64,000 bases of DNA from contig NZ_OESZ01000002.1 of the NCBI RefSeq assembly GCF_900239345.1, forward strand, positions 1-64,000. Reading direction: 5' to 3'. Below the pieces are notes generated by a model. The model was not told the DNA's origin, did no database searches, and saw only the letters and a program-made list of their open reading frames with translations. Source of the DNA: Tenacibaculum dicentrarchi (lineage in GTDB: Bacteria > Bacteroidota > Bacteroidia > Flavobacteriales > Flavobacteriaceae). Shown here piece after piece: positions 49,369 through 57,682 of this stretch. Numbering within the stretch: position 1 is the stretch's first letter; every line of letters begins with the position of its first letter. The translations under genes were made by a program, and so were the position numbers.

Positions 49369-51309
49369 TTAAAGATTTTTTGCCCAATCTTGTAATTTTT
49401 CAAATTGTTCTGCAATAAAAGATTCATGATGTTCTTCTGCTTCTTCTTGAATATCAACAGGTAAAATATGTTCAAAATAGGTGTCTTTTAATACACGTTT
49501 TAAAATACGTTCTCCCGGAAAAGGTTTGTTATCATTTAAAGCTTTGGTGGCTTTTAATATTTGACGAATATCGTATTGAGTTGAAGCAATATCAGGCACT
49601 TGTTTGTTTGAATTTATCAATTTATACACCGCTGTTCTTGCTGTTCTTACCGATGATTCTACCGTAAAAACAACATCATTATTCGTTTCTACAAATTGCC
49701 CTACAAGCCCTAAATTTTTACATCCGTTAGGCACAATTTGAGGTCTATCGCCAGTGGCTCTAGGTAAAAACATCGATGTAATATATGGCATAAAAGCAGT
49801 ACGAACAATGGTGTTTTCTATCACGTTTTCAAGTTGATTTTCTAATCCTAAATGAAAACATAATTCTGATAAAATTTCATTCCCTGTACATTGAGGCATC
49901 GGTTTTTTAATATGATTTCCTTCTTTATCAATATATAAAGCGTACAGCCAAACCACTAAAATATCATCGGGCTGGGTTGGGTAATGTGGTTGGCGATTGA
50001 TGGTAAAACTCATCAACCAATTGGAATCGGTAATGGTTACAATTCCTCCCGTAGCAGTTTTTCCTGAATATGGGTTGTTTACACAATATTCTTTGAATTT
50101 TTCGGTCAAATCGGAAGGGCGACAGGTTAAAGTTGCCGATTGCCAAGCCGATTTTTCAATATTTTCGCAAAATTTTTCAGGGTTTCCGAAATCAGGTGAT
50201 TTTGAGGCTAAATTTTGCCATAATTTCCAACCGTCGCTTTTACCACTTTGGCTGTTATCAATAGTTTCAATCGCAGGTTTTGTGTTATTTCCATACGATG
50301 TATCTTCGGTCATAGAACCTGTGGTTACAATTACGTAATCGTTTTTGGTTACAGGAATAACAACTTCTTTTCCGTTTTGTTCGGTGATAATTCCTTGTAC
50401 AAGTTTGCCCTCGGTATTAATTCTGATGTCTAAATCTTTTACTAAAGTATCAAACTCAATACTTACGCCTTTCGATTTTAAATGCTCGGTTAAAGGTTTT
50501 ACAAAGGTATCATACTGATTGTATTTCGGAAAAACCAAGCAGGATAAATCTTTCATTCCATCAAGAGTATGTAAAAATCGGTGCATATATAATTTACATT
50601 CTAATAAACTATGCCAGTTTTGAAAAGCAAACATGGTACGCCATAAAAACCAAAAATTACTCTGCAAAAACGACTCACTAAAATAATCTTCAATCGATAA
50701 ATCGTTTAAATCTTCTTTGTTTTTCAATAATAATTTTACAATAGCTAATTGGTTTTTTTTATCTAAACCGAATTTGCTAAAATCTTGAACTTCTCCTTTA
50801 TTATGAATTAATCGAGATTTTGAATAATTTGGGTCATTGTCGTTTAACAAACGATATTCGTCTAAAATGCTATAAGGAGCAGGCATTTCAACGGCTGGAA
50901 TATCTTGAAAAATATCCCATAAATTTTCATAGGTCATTTCCATTTCTCGCCCTCCTCTAATAATATAACCGTCATCGGCATTTCCCGCACCGTCAAGCGA
51001 ACCGCCTTCTACCGATAGTTTATCTAAAAAAACAATATTTTCTGGCGAAAAATGTCCGTCTCTAATAAAATAATAGGCCGCCGATAAACCTGCAATTCCA
51101 CTTCCTACAATATAAACTTTACTGTCTTTAAATGATTTTGAAGGAATCCCTTTATTTCGCTGATAATTTCCTGTTAAATCGGCAAAAGGCATCGGAATAT
51201 CTTTTGAATGATGAACCACATCTTTACTCGCATCAGGAGTGTGATTTACATTTCCTAAAAAAGGAGAAACATTTAATACTTTATCGAATTTTGAGATATT
51301 TTTTTTCAT
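49369..51309 (-). CDS. ohyA: Oleate hydratase (myosin-cross-reactive antigen family)
   Basis: 646 residues. FAD-dependent hydratases of this family add water to the cis-9 double bond of oleic or palmitoleic acid, giving 10-hydroxy fatty acids. The dinucleotide loop is [14 protein letters not shown] (about 47-60). The family signature [12 protein letters not shown] with RGGREM lies near 89-113, and other landmarks are YENLWDIF and [14 protein letters not shown]. The length matches the family. In other bacteria the enzyme detoxifies unsaturated fatty acids. The upstream region carries iterated TATCC boxes and an AraC-type gene lies on the same strand beyond, a likely regulator. Confidence 0.96.
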   Translation of the reverse strand: MKKNISKFDKVLNVSPFLGNVNHTPDASKDVVHHSKDIPMPFADLTGNYQRNKGIPSKSFKDSKVYIVGSGIAGLSAAYYFIRDGHFSPENIVFLDKLSVEGGSLDGAGNADDGYIIRGGREMEMTYENLWDIFQDIPAVEMPAPYSILDEYRLLNDNDPNYSKSRLIHNKGEVQDFSKFGLDKKNQLAIVKLLLKNKEDLNDLSIEDYFSESFLQSNFWFLWRTMFAFQNWHSLLECKLYMHRFLHTLDGMKDLSCLVFPKYNQYDTFVKPLTEHLKSKGVSIEFDTLVKDLDIRINTEGKLVQGIITEQNGKEVVIPVTKNDYVIVTTGSMTEDTSYGNNTKPAIETIDNSQSGKSDGWKLWQNLASKSPDFGNPEKFCENIEKSAWQSATLTCRPSDLTEKFKEYCVNNPYSGKTATGGIVTITDSNWLMSFTINRQPHYPTQPDDILVVWLYALYIDKEGNHIKKPMPQCTGNEILSELCFHLGLENQLENVIENTIVRTAFMPYITSMFLPRATGDRPQIVPNGCKNLGLVGQFVETNNDVVFTVESSVRTARTAVYKLINSNKQVPDIASTQYDIRQILKATKALNDNKPFPGERILKRVLKDTYFEHILPVDIQEEAEEHHESFIAEQFEKLQDWAKNL

Positions 51310-51345
51310 TTCAGATAGTTTTTAATTGACTGTTTAATTCTTTGT

Positions 51346-51413
51346 TATCCAAAGTTACCACTATCCTTAAATTAACTTGTGTCCCTAAATTCAGCAAAAG
51401 TATCCTTAAATTA
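51346..51413 (-). promoter_or_regulatory. Iterated TATCC boxes and promoter elements upstream of oleate hydratase
   Basis: TATCCTTAAATTA occurs exactly at 51362-51374 and 51401-51413, with a variant TGTCCCTAAATTC at 51380-51392 and a shorter TATCC at 51346-51350. Starts are 16, 18 and 21 bp apart, all in the same orientation. On the minus strand a -7-like TAACTTTG lies at 51350-51357 and another, TACTTTTG, at 51395-51402. Same-orientation boxes at about 20-bp spacing fit AraC-family binding, and an AraC-type gene is adjacent. Confidence 0.6.
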
Positions 51414-51522
51414 TAAGTCGATTTTTTGTACTGTGTTTTAGTATGGTATGAAAAGTAAGTTGTTCTCTTTAGTTTATGGCGCTATTTTTATATCGAAGTA
51501 AAATATTTTATAAAATAGCACA

Positions 51523-51615
51523 ATGCCTAGCCCCGATTGACGCTTTGTTTGAGCTCCTTTTTTGATTTTTTTCAAAAAAGAGCGAGTGCGGAAAGCGGGA
51601 AATTGCTTCAAAAAA
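51523..51615 (+). repeat. Family A dispersed intergenic repeat, copy A5
   Basis: ATGCCTAGCCCCGATTGACGC, TTTGAGCTCC, a short T/A hairpin, GAGCGAGTGCGGAAAGCGGGA, TTGCTTCAA. One arm has a mismatch (TTGACGC against GCTTCAA). It lies between the oleate hydratase operator region and the AraC gene. Confidence 0.85.
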
Positions 51616-51678
51616 AAGATAGTAAAAAAACAAAAAATCCGAAGACGTAAAAGTGTTTTTAGAGCAAATAGAAAGGGT

Positions 51679-52554
51679 TTATTTTTTGGTTTTTCGATAT
51701 TCCGAAGCAGAAATAGCAGTTTGTCGTTTAAAAAATCGCCCGAAAGCCGAAATCGAATTAAATTGAAGTTGATAGGCTATTTCAGAAATTGCTAAAACAG
51801 GGTTTCCTAACAATACTAAGGCCTCTTTTAGCAAGGCTTCTTCAATAATTTGATGCGGTGTTTTTCCTGCTATTTTCTTGGTAATTTCAATTAAATATTT
51901 ATTAGAAACACAGAGCTCACTAGCATAAAAACCAACGGATTTTTCTTGTAGAATATGCTCTTGCACTAATTTATTAAACCGTAAATAGGTATTTATTTTA
52001 ATGTCTTTATTTGCAATTATATTTGATGTAGTGCAATGAATAATTTCGGCAATTTCTAGTAAAAGATTAAAAATTAAGGTTTGAATAAGCTTGGTAAAAT
52101 TCCCGTTACGCTGTTCTTTTTCTTTTAAATTATTGATAATACTTAATAAAATCTGTGTATTTTTTTTGGATGTATTTACAACAGAATAAGAATTTTGCTG
52201 AAACAGCGCCATTTTTTCGATAATAAATGGATCGGAAATATTGGTTAGTAAAAAATTCTTTTCAAAAAACACAATTTGAATTTTAAAATTAGCACTTGCA
52301 TTTAAAAAATGGACAATCGTAGAAGGCGCAGAACAAAAAATACTCCCCTTGCTAATTTTATAATTAATGGCATTAATTTCTAAATCGATTTCGCCATCTG
52401 TGCAAATACAAAAGGCATAATAATCCATGCGAAATGGGTTTTCAGGAAATTTAAAAATGGATTTCCCAGTCGATATATAATAGGAGTTATGACAATCAAT
52501 ATTAAAAAAAGAAAGGGTGTCTTGTAGATTTTCGTAATTTTTATGATTTTTCAT
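51679..52554 (-). CDS. AraC family transcriptional regulator
   Basis: 291 residues: an N-terminal cupin-like sensing domain (about 25-175) and a C-terminal double helix-turn-helix (about 190-288), with the usual LCVSNKYLIEITKKIAGKTPHQII and ISEIAYQLQFNSISAFGRFFKRQT segments read in parts. It is on the same strand as oleate hydratase and about 370 bp upstream of it, with repeated TATCC boxes between. Control of ohyA by a fatty-acid signal is plausible but inferred. Confidence 0.93.
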   Translation of the reverse strand: MKNHKNYENLQDTLSFFNIDCHNSYYISTGKSIFKFPENPFRMDYYAFCICTDGEIDLEINAINYKISKGSIFCSAPSTIVHFLNASANFKIQIVFFEKNFLLTNISDPFIIEKMALFQQNSYSVVNTSKKNTQILLSIINNLKEKEQRNGNFTKLIQTLIFNLLLEIAEIIHCTTSNIIANKDIKINTYLRFNKLVQEHILQEKSVGFYASELCVSNKYLIEITKKIAGKTPHQIIEEALLKEALVLLGNPVLAISEIAYQLQFNSISAFGRFFKRQTAISASEYRKTKK

Positions 52555-52726
52555 TAATGCGTTTTATTGATTTTTTTTCAATTTAAAAACAGCTTTTAAA
52601 AATAAACTATTTGAGAGCGATATTCTTACTTAAATTTATAAAAAAATCAAGCAAATTCCAAAAACATAAATAAAAAAATGAATAATCATTCTTTTTTGTA
52701 CCTTGCGCTATAAAATCTATCTTATA

Positions 52727-53131
52727 ATGACAAAAAAACAACTATTTTGGAATGTATTAAAAATAATACTTGGCGTATTTATGATATTTGGCGGAGTACA
52801 GCATTTTATTAAACCCACTTTTTACTTACCTTTTGTTCCTACATTTTTACCCTTTCCGATCATGATTATTTATCTGTCAGGAATTTTAGAAATCGGTTTA
52901 GGGGTATTATTATTTTTGAATACTAAATACGCTAAACTTGGCGCTTTAGGAGTATTTTATTTGATGCTTTTATTTTTACCCGTTCATATTTGGGATGTGT
53001 TTTCTGCAACTCCTGCCATCGGTTCACATACGGCAGCGTTAATTCGATTGCCTTTTCAATTTTTATTTATCGCTTGGGCTTGGAAAATACACAAAGAAAT
53101 TTCGAGTAGTATTGCTATCAAAAATAATTAA
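52727..53131 (+). CDS. DoxX-like small membrane protein
   Basis: About 134 residues from the ATG at 52727. A TTG eight codons upstream lies in a promoter-like TACCTTGC box and is less likely. Four membrane helices (about 10-28, 45-63, 70-88 and 103-122), with the MIFGGVQHFIKP opening characteristic of the DoxX/DUF-like quinol oxidase-related family. Function unknown. Divergent from the AraC gene across about 170 bp. Confidence 0.85.
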   Translation: MTKKQLFWNVLKIILGVFMIFGGVQHFIKPTFYLPFVPTFLPFPIMIIYLSGILEIGLGVLLFLNTKYAKLGALGVFYLMLLFLPVHIWDVFSATPAIGSHTAALIRLPFQFLFIAWAWKIHKEISSSIAIKNN

Positions 53132-53183
53132 AAAAAATCGCCAAAAAGTAAAAATCATAAAAACGCTAAGTTCGAGTGATTTT

Positions 53184-53801
53184 TTACTTTTTATACGCCT
53201 TTACACCTGCCTTTATTTGAATATCTAAATAATTATCTCTCGGTGTAATTGGGCAAGAATACCGATTACTATATGCACAATAAGGGTTATAAGCTTTGTT
53301 AAAATCAATGATAATAGTATTGTTTTTCGTTTCATCCGTGGTTAAAATATCAATAAAACGCCCCCCTTGATAACTAGTTTTTCCATTTGTTTTATCTAAA
53401 AAAGGCAAAAACAAATTATTTTCATATTTTTTGCTTGGTTTTGTATCTTTATAGATAGCTAGTTTAAAATTTTTATCCGCAATTTTAAATAAAATATTTC
53501 CATATTTTTTATAGACAACCACAGTACCTTTTGTGGTTGGAAAATGAAAATTTGGAGCGTCGGGTGTTTTTATAAGTTTTGCGGTTACTTTATAGGTTGT
53601 ATCAATTTTGAAAAAATCTAAGCCTTTAAATTTTCGCAACCCGCTTTTTGTTAAAGGCGATTTTGACGCATCTTTAAATTCCGAATTCATTTCTTTTTGA
53701 AAAGTAGAATTCCCAAGAGGTTTTCTTTTCTGTTTACTGCTACACGATTGTAATATAATTACAATTATCAGTATTAAAATTTTTCTTACACTAACACTCA
53801 T
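53184..53801 (-). CDS. DUF1684 family lipoprotein
   Basis: 205 residues with a lipobox-like LQSC (Cys20) after a hydrophobic leader. The C-terminal half carries the DUF1684 hallmark: GRFIDI, DFNKAYNPYCAYSNRYSCPI followed by PRDNYLDIQIKAGVK. The family is widespread in Bacteroidota and Actinobacteria without a known function. Monocistronic. A fragment of family C sequence (AGTTCGAGTGATTTTTT) lies right at its 3' end, 53169-53185. Confidence 0.88.
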   Translation of the reverse strand: MSVSVRKILILIIVIILQSCSSKQKRKPLGNSTFQKEMNSEFKDASKSPLTKSGLRKFKGLDFFKIDTTYKVTAKLIKTPDAPNFHFPTTKGTVVVYKKYGNILFKIADKNFKLAIYKDTKPSKKYENNLFLPFLDKTNGKTSYQGGRFIDILTTDETKNNTIIIDFNKAYNPYCAYSNRYSCPITPRDNYLDIQIKAGVKAYKK

Positions 53802-54087
53802 TTTAATTATTTTTTATTAAGAATTTTACAAAACACATGTAAATATACCCCAGAACTTCTACTTTTTTAAGTTAAAAATTCATAATTTTAATGTAAATTA
53901 ATTACAACCTGTTAAAATTCTGCTAATAAATTTGATATTTAAATATAAAATCGTTATATTTATCTTAACAAAATCAATAGTTACGTACTAAAAAGCCTGT
54001 TCTTACATATTAAGAACTATATAAAGAAAATTTATATATAAATAAAACAATTTTATTGTTTTATGACAGGTTAATAAAAGATTACTA

Positions 54088-54095
54088 TATATTTG
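54088..54095 (+). promoter_or_regulatory. Putative -7 box (TATATTTG) of the small gene at 54188
   Basis: TATATTTG followed by CC, about 92 bp upstream of the ATG at 54188. The -33 element is not clear. The rest of the 386-bp gap 53802-54187 is AT-rich and I see no gene in it. Confidence 0.5.
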
Positions 54096-54187
54096 CCCCC
54101 CATTTTAGTTTTAATCTTTTTTTTGACCAAAATAAATACGAAACTGGAATTTTAAAAGGATAATTTAATTAAATAAGTAAGTATTTT

Positions 54188-54418
54188 ATGAATTCAGAAT
54201 TAATTAGTAAAGCAGACGAATTTGAACACAGAAAATTCAAATTTATTACTACTAGCGATAGAATATTAGCTTCAAGAGAAGTAAAATCTCTAATACTAGA
54301 GATAAATGAAGTATATAAAGAAACCAAAGATGTTGCGTTAATGGATGCTATGAAGCGATTAACAGTAGTAAAACAAAGAATTGAAAAACGATTAAAAGGA
54401 AAACCTTTAACTGCATAA
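54188..54418 (+). CDS. Small helical hypothetical protein
   Basis: 76 residues, charged and predicted mostly helical (MNSELISKADEFEHRKF, then a KSLILEINEVYKETKDVALMDAMKRL stretch read in parts), with a basic C-terminus (RIEKRLKGKP). No family recognised. It has its own -7 box, a reasonable coding composition, and a terminator-like hairpin 90 bp downstream, so it is probably a real monocistronic gene. Confidence 0.72.
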   Translation: MNSELISKADEFEHRKFKFITTSDRILASREVKSLILEINEVYKETKDVALMDAMKRLTVVKQRIEKRLKGKPLTA

Positions 54419-54507
54419 TTTATTACAACAATAAATTATGTAATTACTCGTTATATGATAATAGAATAATTTTTTAAATTTATTCTTGATAATTTATATT
54501 CTCTATA

Positions 54508-54538
54508 AAAGTTCTAGTTAAGCTAGAGCTTTTTTTGT
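54508..54538 (+). terminator. Probable intrinsic terminator after the small gene
   Basis: AAGTTCTAG and CTAGAGCTT form a 9-bp stem with one wobble pair, followed by TTTTTTT. Confidence 0.7.
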
Positions 54539-54584
54539 TCAAAATAGTTTTAATAAATATCAGGAACCTATGAATTTATTTAAA

Positions 54585-54650
54585 ACTCGAATAATTTTTC
54601 CTCTTCAAATTACTTTTAGTCATTAAAATCAGTTGAATTGATAAGGGACG
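54585..54650. repeat. Degenerate family C repeat, copy C7
   Basis: AACTCGAATAATTTTTCC followed by TTACTTTTAGTCATTAAAAT and CAGTTGAATTGATAAG closely resembles the right half of C2/C4, with substitutions in the CACTCGAA word. Confidence 0.55.
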
Positions 54651-54700
54651 TCAATCAAAAAGAGAATAATTACGGCAAGTCAGGATACGAAACTTAAGCG

Positions 54701-54992
54701 AAATTCAGGTTGATGGATTCGATTTCATTTTTTTCTGATATAAAACTTTTTCAAAACAACTAAGCCTTGATAAACGTCATACTGAACTTAGCTCAGCATC
54801 TCATAAACAAGAGAACTATAAAAAATCAGAATCTAAACCTAAAATAAATTTAGGTTAACCAATTCGATTTTTTTTCTACAATATTTTTTCAGATAAAACT
54901 TTAAAAGGCTAAATATTTTGAATTAAACTTCACTAATTCGATTTATTTAACATGTCATAAAACTTTTTTTAGATAAAATTTACAAGAATTTT
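54701..54992. repeat. Three degenerate copies of an AT-rich motif in a gene-free stretch
   Basis: A motif of the form AGGTTnAnnnATTCGATTT, a T-run, and GATAAAACTTT occurs at about 54701-54760, 54847-54910 and 54927-54992, with decreasing similarity. The 815-bp gap 54419-55233 holds the terminator, C7, these copies and the tRNA-Thr promoter, but no gene I can support. Confidence 0.45.
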
Positions 54993-55181
54993 AAAGTTTT
55001 TAAAAAATCCAAAGACAATATCAGTTAAAAAAGAAGAGTAAAAGCCAATTTTCATCTTCTATTATTTATTAATTTAATAATTTTATTATTTTTTTTTAAA
55101 TAAATAAGACTACATACAAGTATGTAAATCAATAAGTTAGAAAAATACCCGAAAAAAACTTCAAAAAAAGTTAAAAAAAAT

Positions 55182-55212
55182 TTTGTCAATCCTTAAAAAG
55201 GTCATATATTTG
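55182..55212 (+). promoter_or_regulatory. Promoter of tRNA-Thr
   Basis: TTTG at 55182-55185, a 19-bp spacer and TATATTTG at 55205-55212 followed by CA. Same architecture as the tRNA-Gly promoter. Confidence 0.8.
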
Positions 55213-55233
55213 CAGCGCTCTTAGGAGCAACAA

Positions 55234-55307
55234 GCCGATGTAGCTCAGCTGGCTAGAGCAGCTGATTTGTAATCAGCAGGTCGTGGGTTCGAGTCCCTCC
55301 ATTGGCT
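55234..55307 (+). tRNA. tRNA-Thr (anticodon UGU)
   Basis: Acceptor GCCGATG/CATTGGC (one G-U), anticodon stem GCTGA/TCAGC with loop TTTGTAA (anticodon UGU), T arm with GTTCGAG, discriminator T. CCA is not encoded. Confidence 0.96.
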
Positions 55308-55313
55308 CAAAAT

Positions 55314-55347
55314 AAAAAGTGCTAACTGTAAAGTTAGCACTTTTTTT
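55314..55347 (+). terminator. Intrinsic terminator of tRNA-Thr
   Basis: AAGTGCTAACT and AGTTAGCACTT form an 11-bp stem with a 4-nt loop and a T-run. Confidence 0.92.
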
Positions 55348-55398
55348 ATGCAGTTATTTCCCTAAATTTGTTGTCATTATTATACCTTAAGAAAAACT

Positions 55399-56013
55399 AT
55401 GAAAAATATATTTGTAATCGGCATCGCTGGCGGAACTGGTAGCGGAAAAACAACCGTTGTAAACCAAATAATAAACGAACTTCCTCAAAACGAAGTTTGT
55501 ATACTGTCACAAGATTCTTATTACAGCCAAACAGATGGTCTAAGCCATGAAGAACGCTCAAAAATAAACTTTGACCATCCTAAATCTATCGATTTTGAAT
55601 TACTGACAGAACATTTAAGTAATTTAAAAAATAATAAAACCATTGAACAACCTATTTATTCTTTTGAAAAGCACAATAGAATTAATAGCACTGTAAAAAC
55701 ACTTCCTAAAAAAGTGATTATTATTGAAGGTATTTTAATTTTTAATAACGAAAAATTACGAGATCTTTGTGATATAAAAATATTTGTACATGCCGATGCT
55801 GATGAACGTCTTATAAGACGTGTTCGTAGAGATATTAAAGAAAGAGGAAGAGATGTTAACGAAGTTTTAAGCAGGTATCAAGACACCTTAAAACCAATGC
55901 ACCAACAATTTATTGAACCTACAAAAAGCTATGCAGACATTATCATCCCTAACGATAAATACAATACTGTAGCTGTTAATATTGTTAGAACCGTAATTAC
56001 TAATCGCCTATAG
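55399..56013 (+). CDS. udk: Uridine kinase
   Basis: 204 residues. It phosphorylates uridine and cytidine in pyrimidine salvage. The P-loop is GGTGSGKTT (11-19), followed by the LSQDSYY substrate segment, NFDHPKSIDFELL, and the lid RRDIKERGRD with YADIIIPN near the C-terminus. Normal length. First gene of a tight operon: the ftsB/divIC-like gene starts 3 bp after its stop, then mutA and mutB overlap in turn. Confidence 0.95.
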   Translation: MKNIFVIGIAGGTGSGKTTVVNQIINELPQNEVCILSQDSYYSQTDGLSHEERSKINFDHPKSIDFELLTEHLSNLKNNKTIEQPIYSFEKHNRINSTVKTLPKKVIIIEGILIFNNEKLRDLCDIKIFVHADADERLIRRVRRDIKERGRDVNEVLSRYQDTLKPMHQQFIEPTKSYADIIIPNDKYNTVAVNIVRTVITNRL

Positions 56014-56015
56014 TT

Positions 56016-56333
56016 ATGAATTTAAAATCGATAAAAAACAGTCCTTATTATAAAATAATAACAAATCCTTATGTTCTTATTTTAACCGTATTTGTAATTT
56101 GGATGGGTTTTTTTGATGAAAATTCGTATCTTACACATAGAGAGTTTAATCATGAGATTGAAAAATTAAATCTTTGGATAACTTATCATGAAAATAAAAT
56201 CAAAAAAGATAAAGAAACCATAAATAAGCTTCAAAATTCTGTACAGCTAGAGCATTATGCCCGTGAAAGGTATTTAATGAAAAAAGAGAATGAAGATATT
56301 TATATTATAGAATTTGATACGATACCTAAATAA
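56016..56333 (+). CDS. FtsB/DivIC-like septum formation initiator protein
   Basis: 105 residues: a short cytoplasmic N-terminus, one membrane helix (about 20-36), an extracytoplasmic coiled coil (about 45-75) and the typical LEHYARERYLMKKENEDIYII segment. The family links late divisome proteins FtsL and FtsQ during cell division. It is embedded between udk and mutA, with its stop codon overlapping the mutA ATG by one base. This synteny is common in flavobacteria and has no obvious metabolic sense. Confidence 0.9.
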   Translation: MNLKSIKNSPYYKIITNPYVLILTVFVIWMGFFDENSYLTHREFNHEIEKLNLWITYHENKIKKDKETINKLQNSVQLEHYARERYLMKKENEDIYIIEFDTIPK

Positions 56334-57682
56334 TGAGTAATTACCTATTTAACGAGTTTCAAAAAAGTAGCGCTGCGCAATGGAAGCAAAAAATTCAAGT
56401 TGACCTTAATGGGAATGACTACAATAACACGCTACTCTGGAAAACTGATGAAGGGATTACAGTTAAACCTTTTTACACAAAAGACGACCAAACAAACACC
56501 AATATAAATACGCCTGAAAAAGGATTTACCATTTGTCAATCAATTTATATTGAAGATGCTAAAAAAGCAAATAATTTTGCAATCGACTCTTTAAAAAGAG
56601 GGGCAAAAGCCATTGAATTCAAAGCAAAAACTCCTTTTGATTATAAAATACTTTTAAAAAACATCGATGTAAAAAACACCTTATTGTACTTTAATTTAAA
56701 GTTTTTAACGGCTGATTTTGTCATTGAATTATCAACATTTATAAACTCTAAAAATTGTTATTTCAATATTGATCTTATTGGTAATTTAGCAAGTACCGGA
56801 AATTGGTTTAGCCATTCGAGTAACGGTATTAAAGAGCTTAAAAAAATTATAGAGCATAGCAATAATAGTATTTGTATCAATGCTTCTATATATCAAAATT
56901 CAGGGGCAACGATTACCCAACAACTCGCCTATACCCTAGCCCATGCTAATGAATATTTAAATTATTTTGGCGGTAAAATAGCCAATCAAATTCATTTTAA
57001 TTTTTCGGTAGGTAGTAATTATTTCTTCGAAATTGCAAAACTTAGGGCTTTCAGAATTTTATGGGAAGCACTTTTAAAAGAATATGACGTTATTAATAAT
57101 AAAGCACATGTATTTGTAAAGCCAACTTCCCGAAATAAATCTATGTACGACTATAATGTAAATATGCTTCGAAGCACGTCAGAATGTATGGGTGCTATTT
57201 TAGGAGGAGCTGATACCGTTAGTAATATTTCTTATGATGATATTTTTCATCATTCAAATGAATTTGGAGAGCGTATTTCAAGAAATCAACTGTTAATTTT
57301 ACAACAAGAAGCCGAATTGTCAGAGGCTCAAAATTTTGCTGATGGTGCATATTATATTGAATCGATAACAAAGCAACTTTCACAAAATGCTTTAGTAGTC
57401 TTTAAAACCATTGAAAAAGGTGGTGGTTTTTTAAAACAATTAAAAGAAGGCATTATTCAACGAAAAATTAAAGATTCTTCGGATAAAGAACAAGCAAAAT
57501 TTGATGCTGGCGAAATCGTATTAATAGGTGCTAATAAAATGGCTAACGATAAAGATTTAATGAGTAACAAATTATCTCTTTATCCTTTTATAAAAATCAG
57601 AAATGATCAAACACTTATTCTACCTATTATACAAAAAAGATTAGCAGAAAAGTTAGAACAAAAAAGGTTAAGCAATGAGTAG
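56333..57682 (+). CDS. mutA: Methylmalonyl-CoA mutase small (beta) subunit
   Basis: 449 residues. It is the non-catalytic partner of MutB in the heterodimer interconverting methylmalonyl-CoA and succinyl-CoA. The TIM-barrel part is recognisable ([66 protein letters not shown], each seen in parts). The C-terminal B12-binding domain of longer MutA proteins (about 620 residues) is absent, as usual in Bacteroidota. It overlaps mutB by 8 bp and ftsB by 1 bp. Confidence 0.93.
   Translation: MSNYLFNEFQKSSAAQWKQKIQVDLNGNDYNNTLLWKTDEGITVKPFYTKDDQTNTNINTPEKGFTICQSIYIEDAKKANNFAIDSLKRGAKAIEFKAKTPFDYKILLKNIDVKNTLLYFNLKFLTADFVIELSTFINSKNCYFNIDLIGNLASTGNWFSHSSNGIKELKKIIEHSNNSICINASIYQNSGATITQQLAYTLAHANEYLNYFGGKIANQIHFNFSVGSNYFFEIAKLRAFRILWEALLKEYDVINNKAHVFVKPTSRNKSMYDYNVNMLRSTSECMGAILGGADTVSNISYDDIFHHSNEFGERISRNQLLILQQEAELSEAQNFADGAYYIESITKQLSQNALVVFKTIEKGGGFLKQLKEGIIQRKIKDSSDKEQAKFDAGEIVLIGANKMANDKDLMSNKLSLYPFIKIRNDQTLILPIIQKRLAEKLEQKRLSNE

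Noticed and set aside
48986-51615. Oleate hydratase region as a composite transposon
   Set aside because: No transposase, no target-site duplication visible, and the A elements are found at many other sites without cargo.
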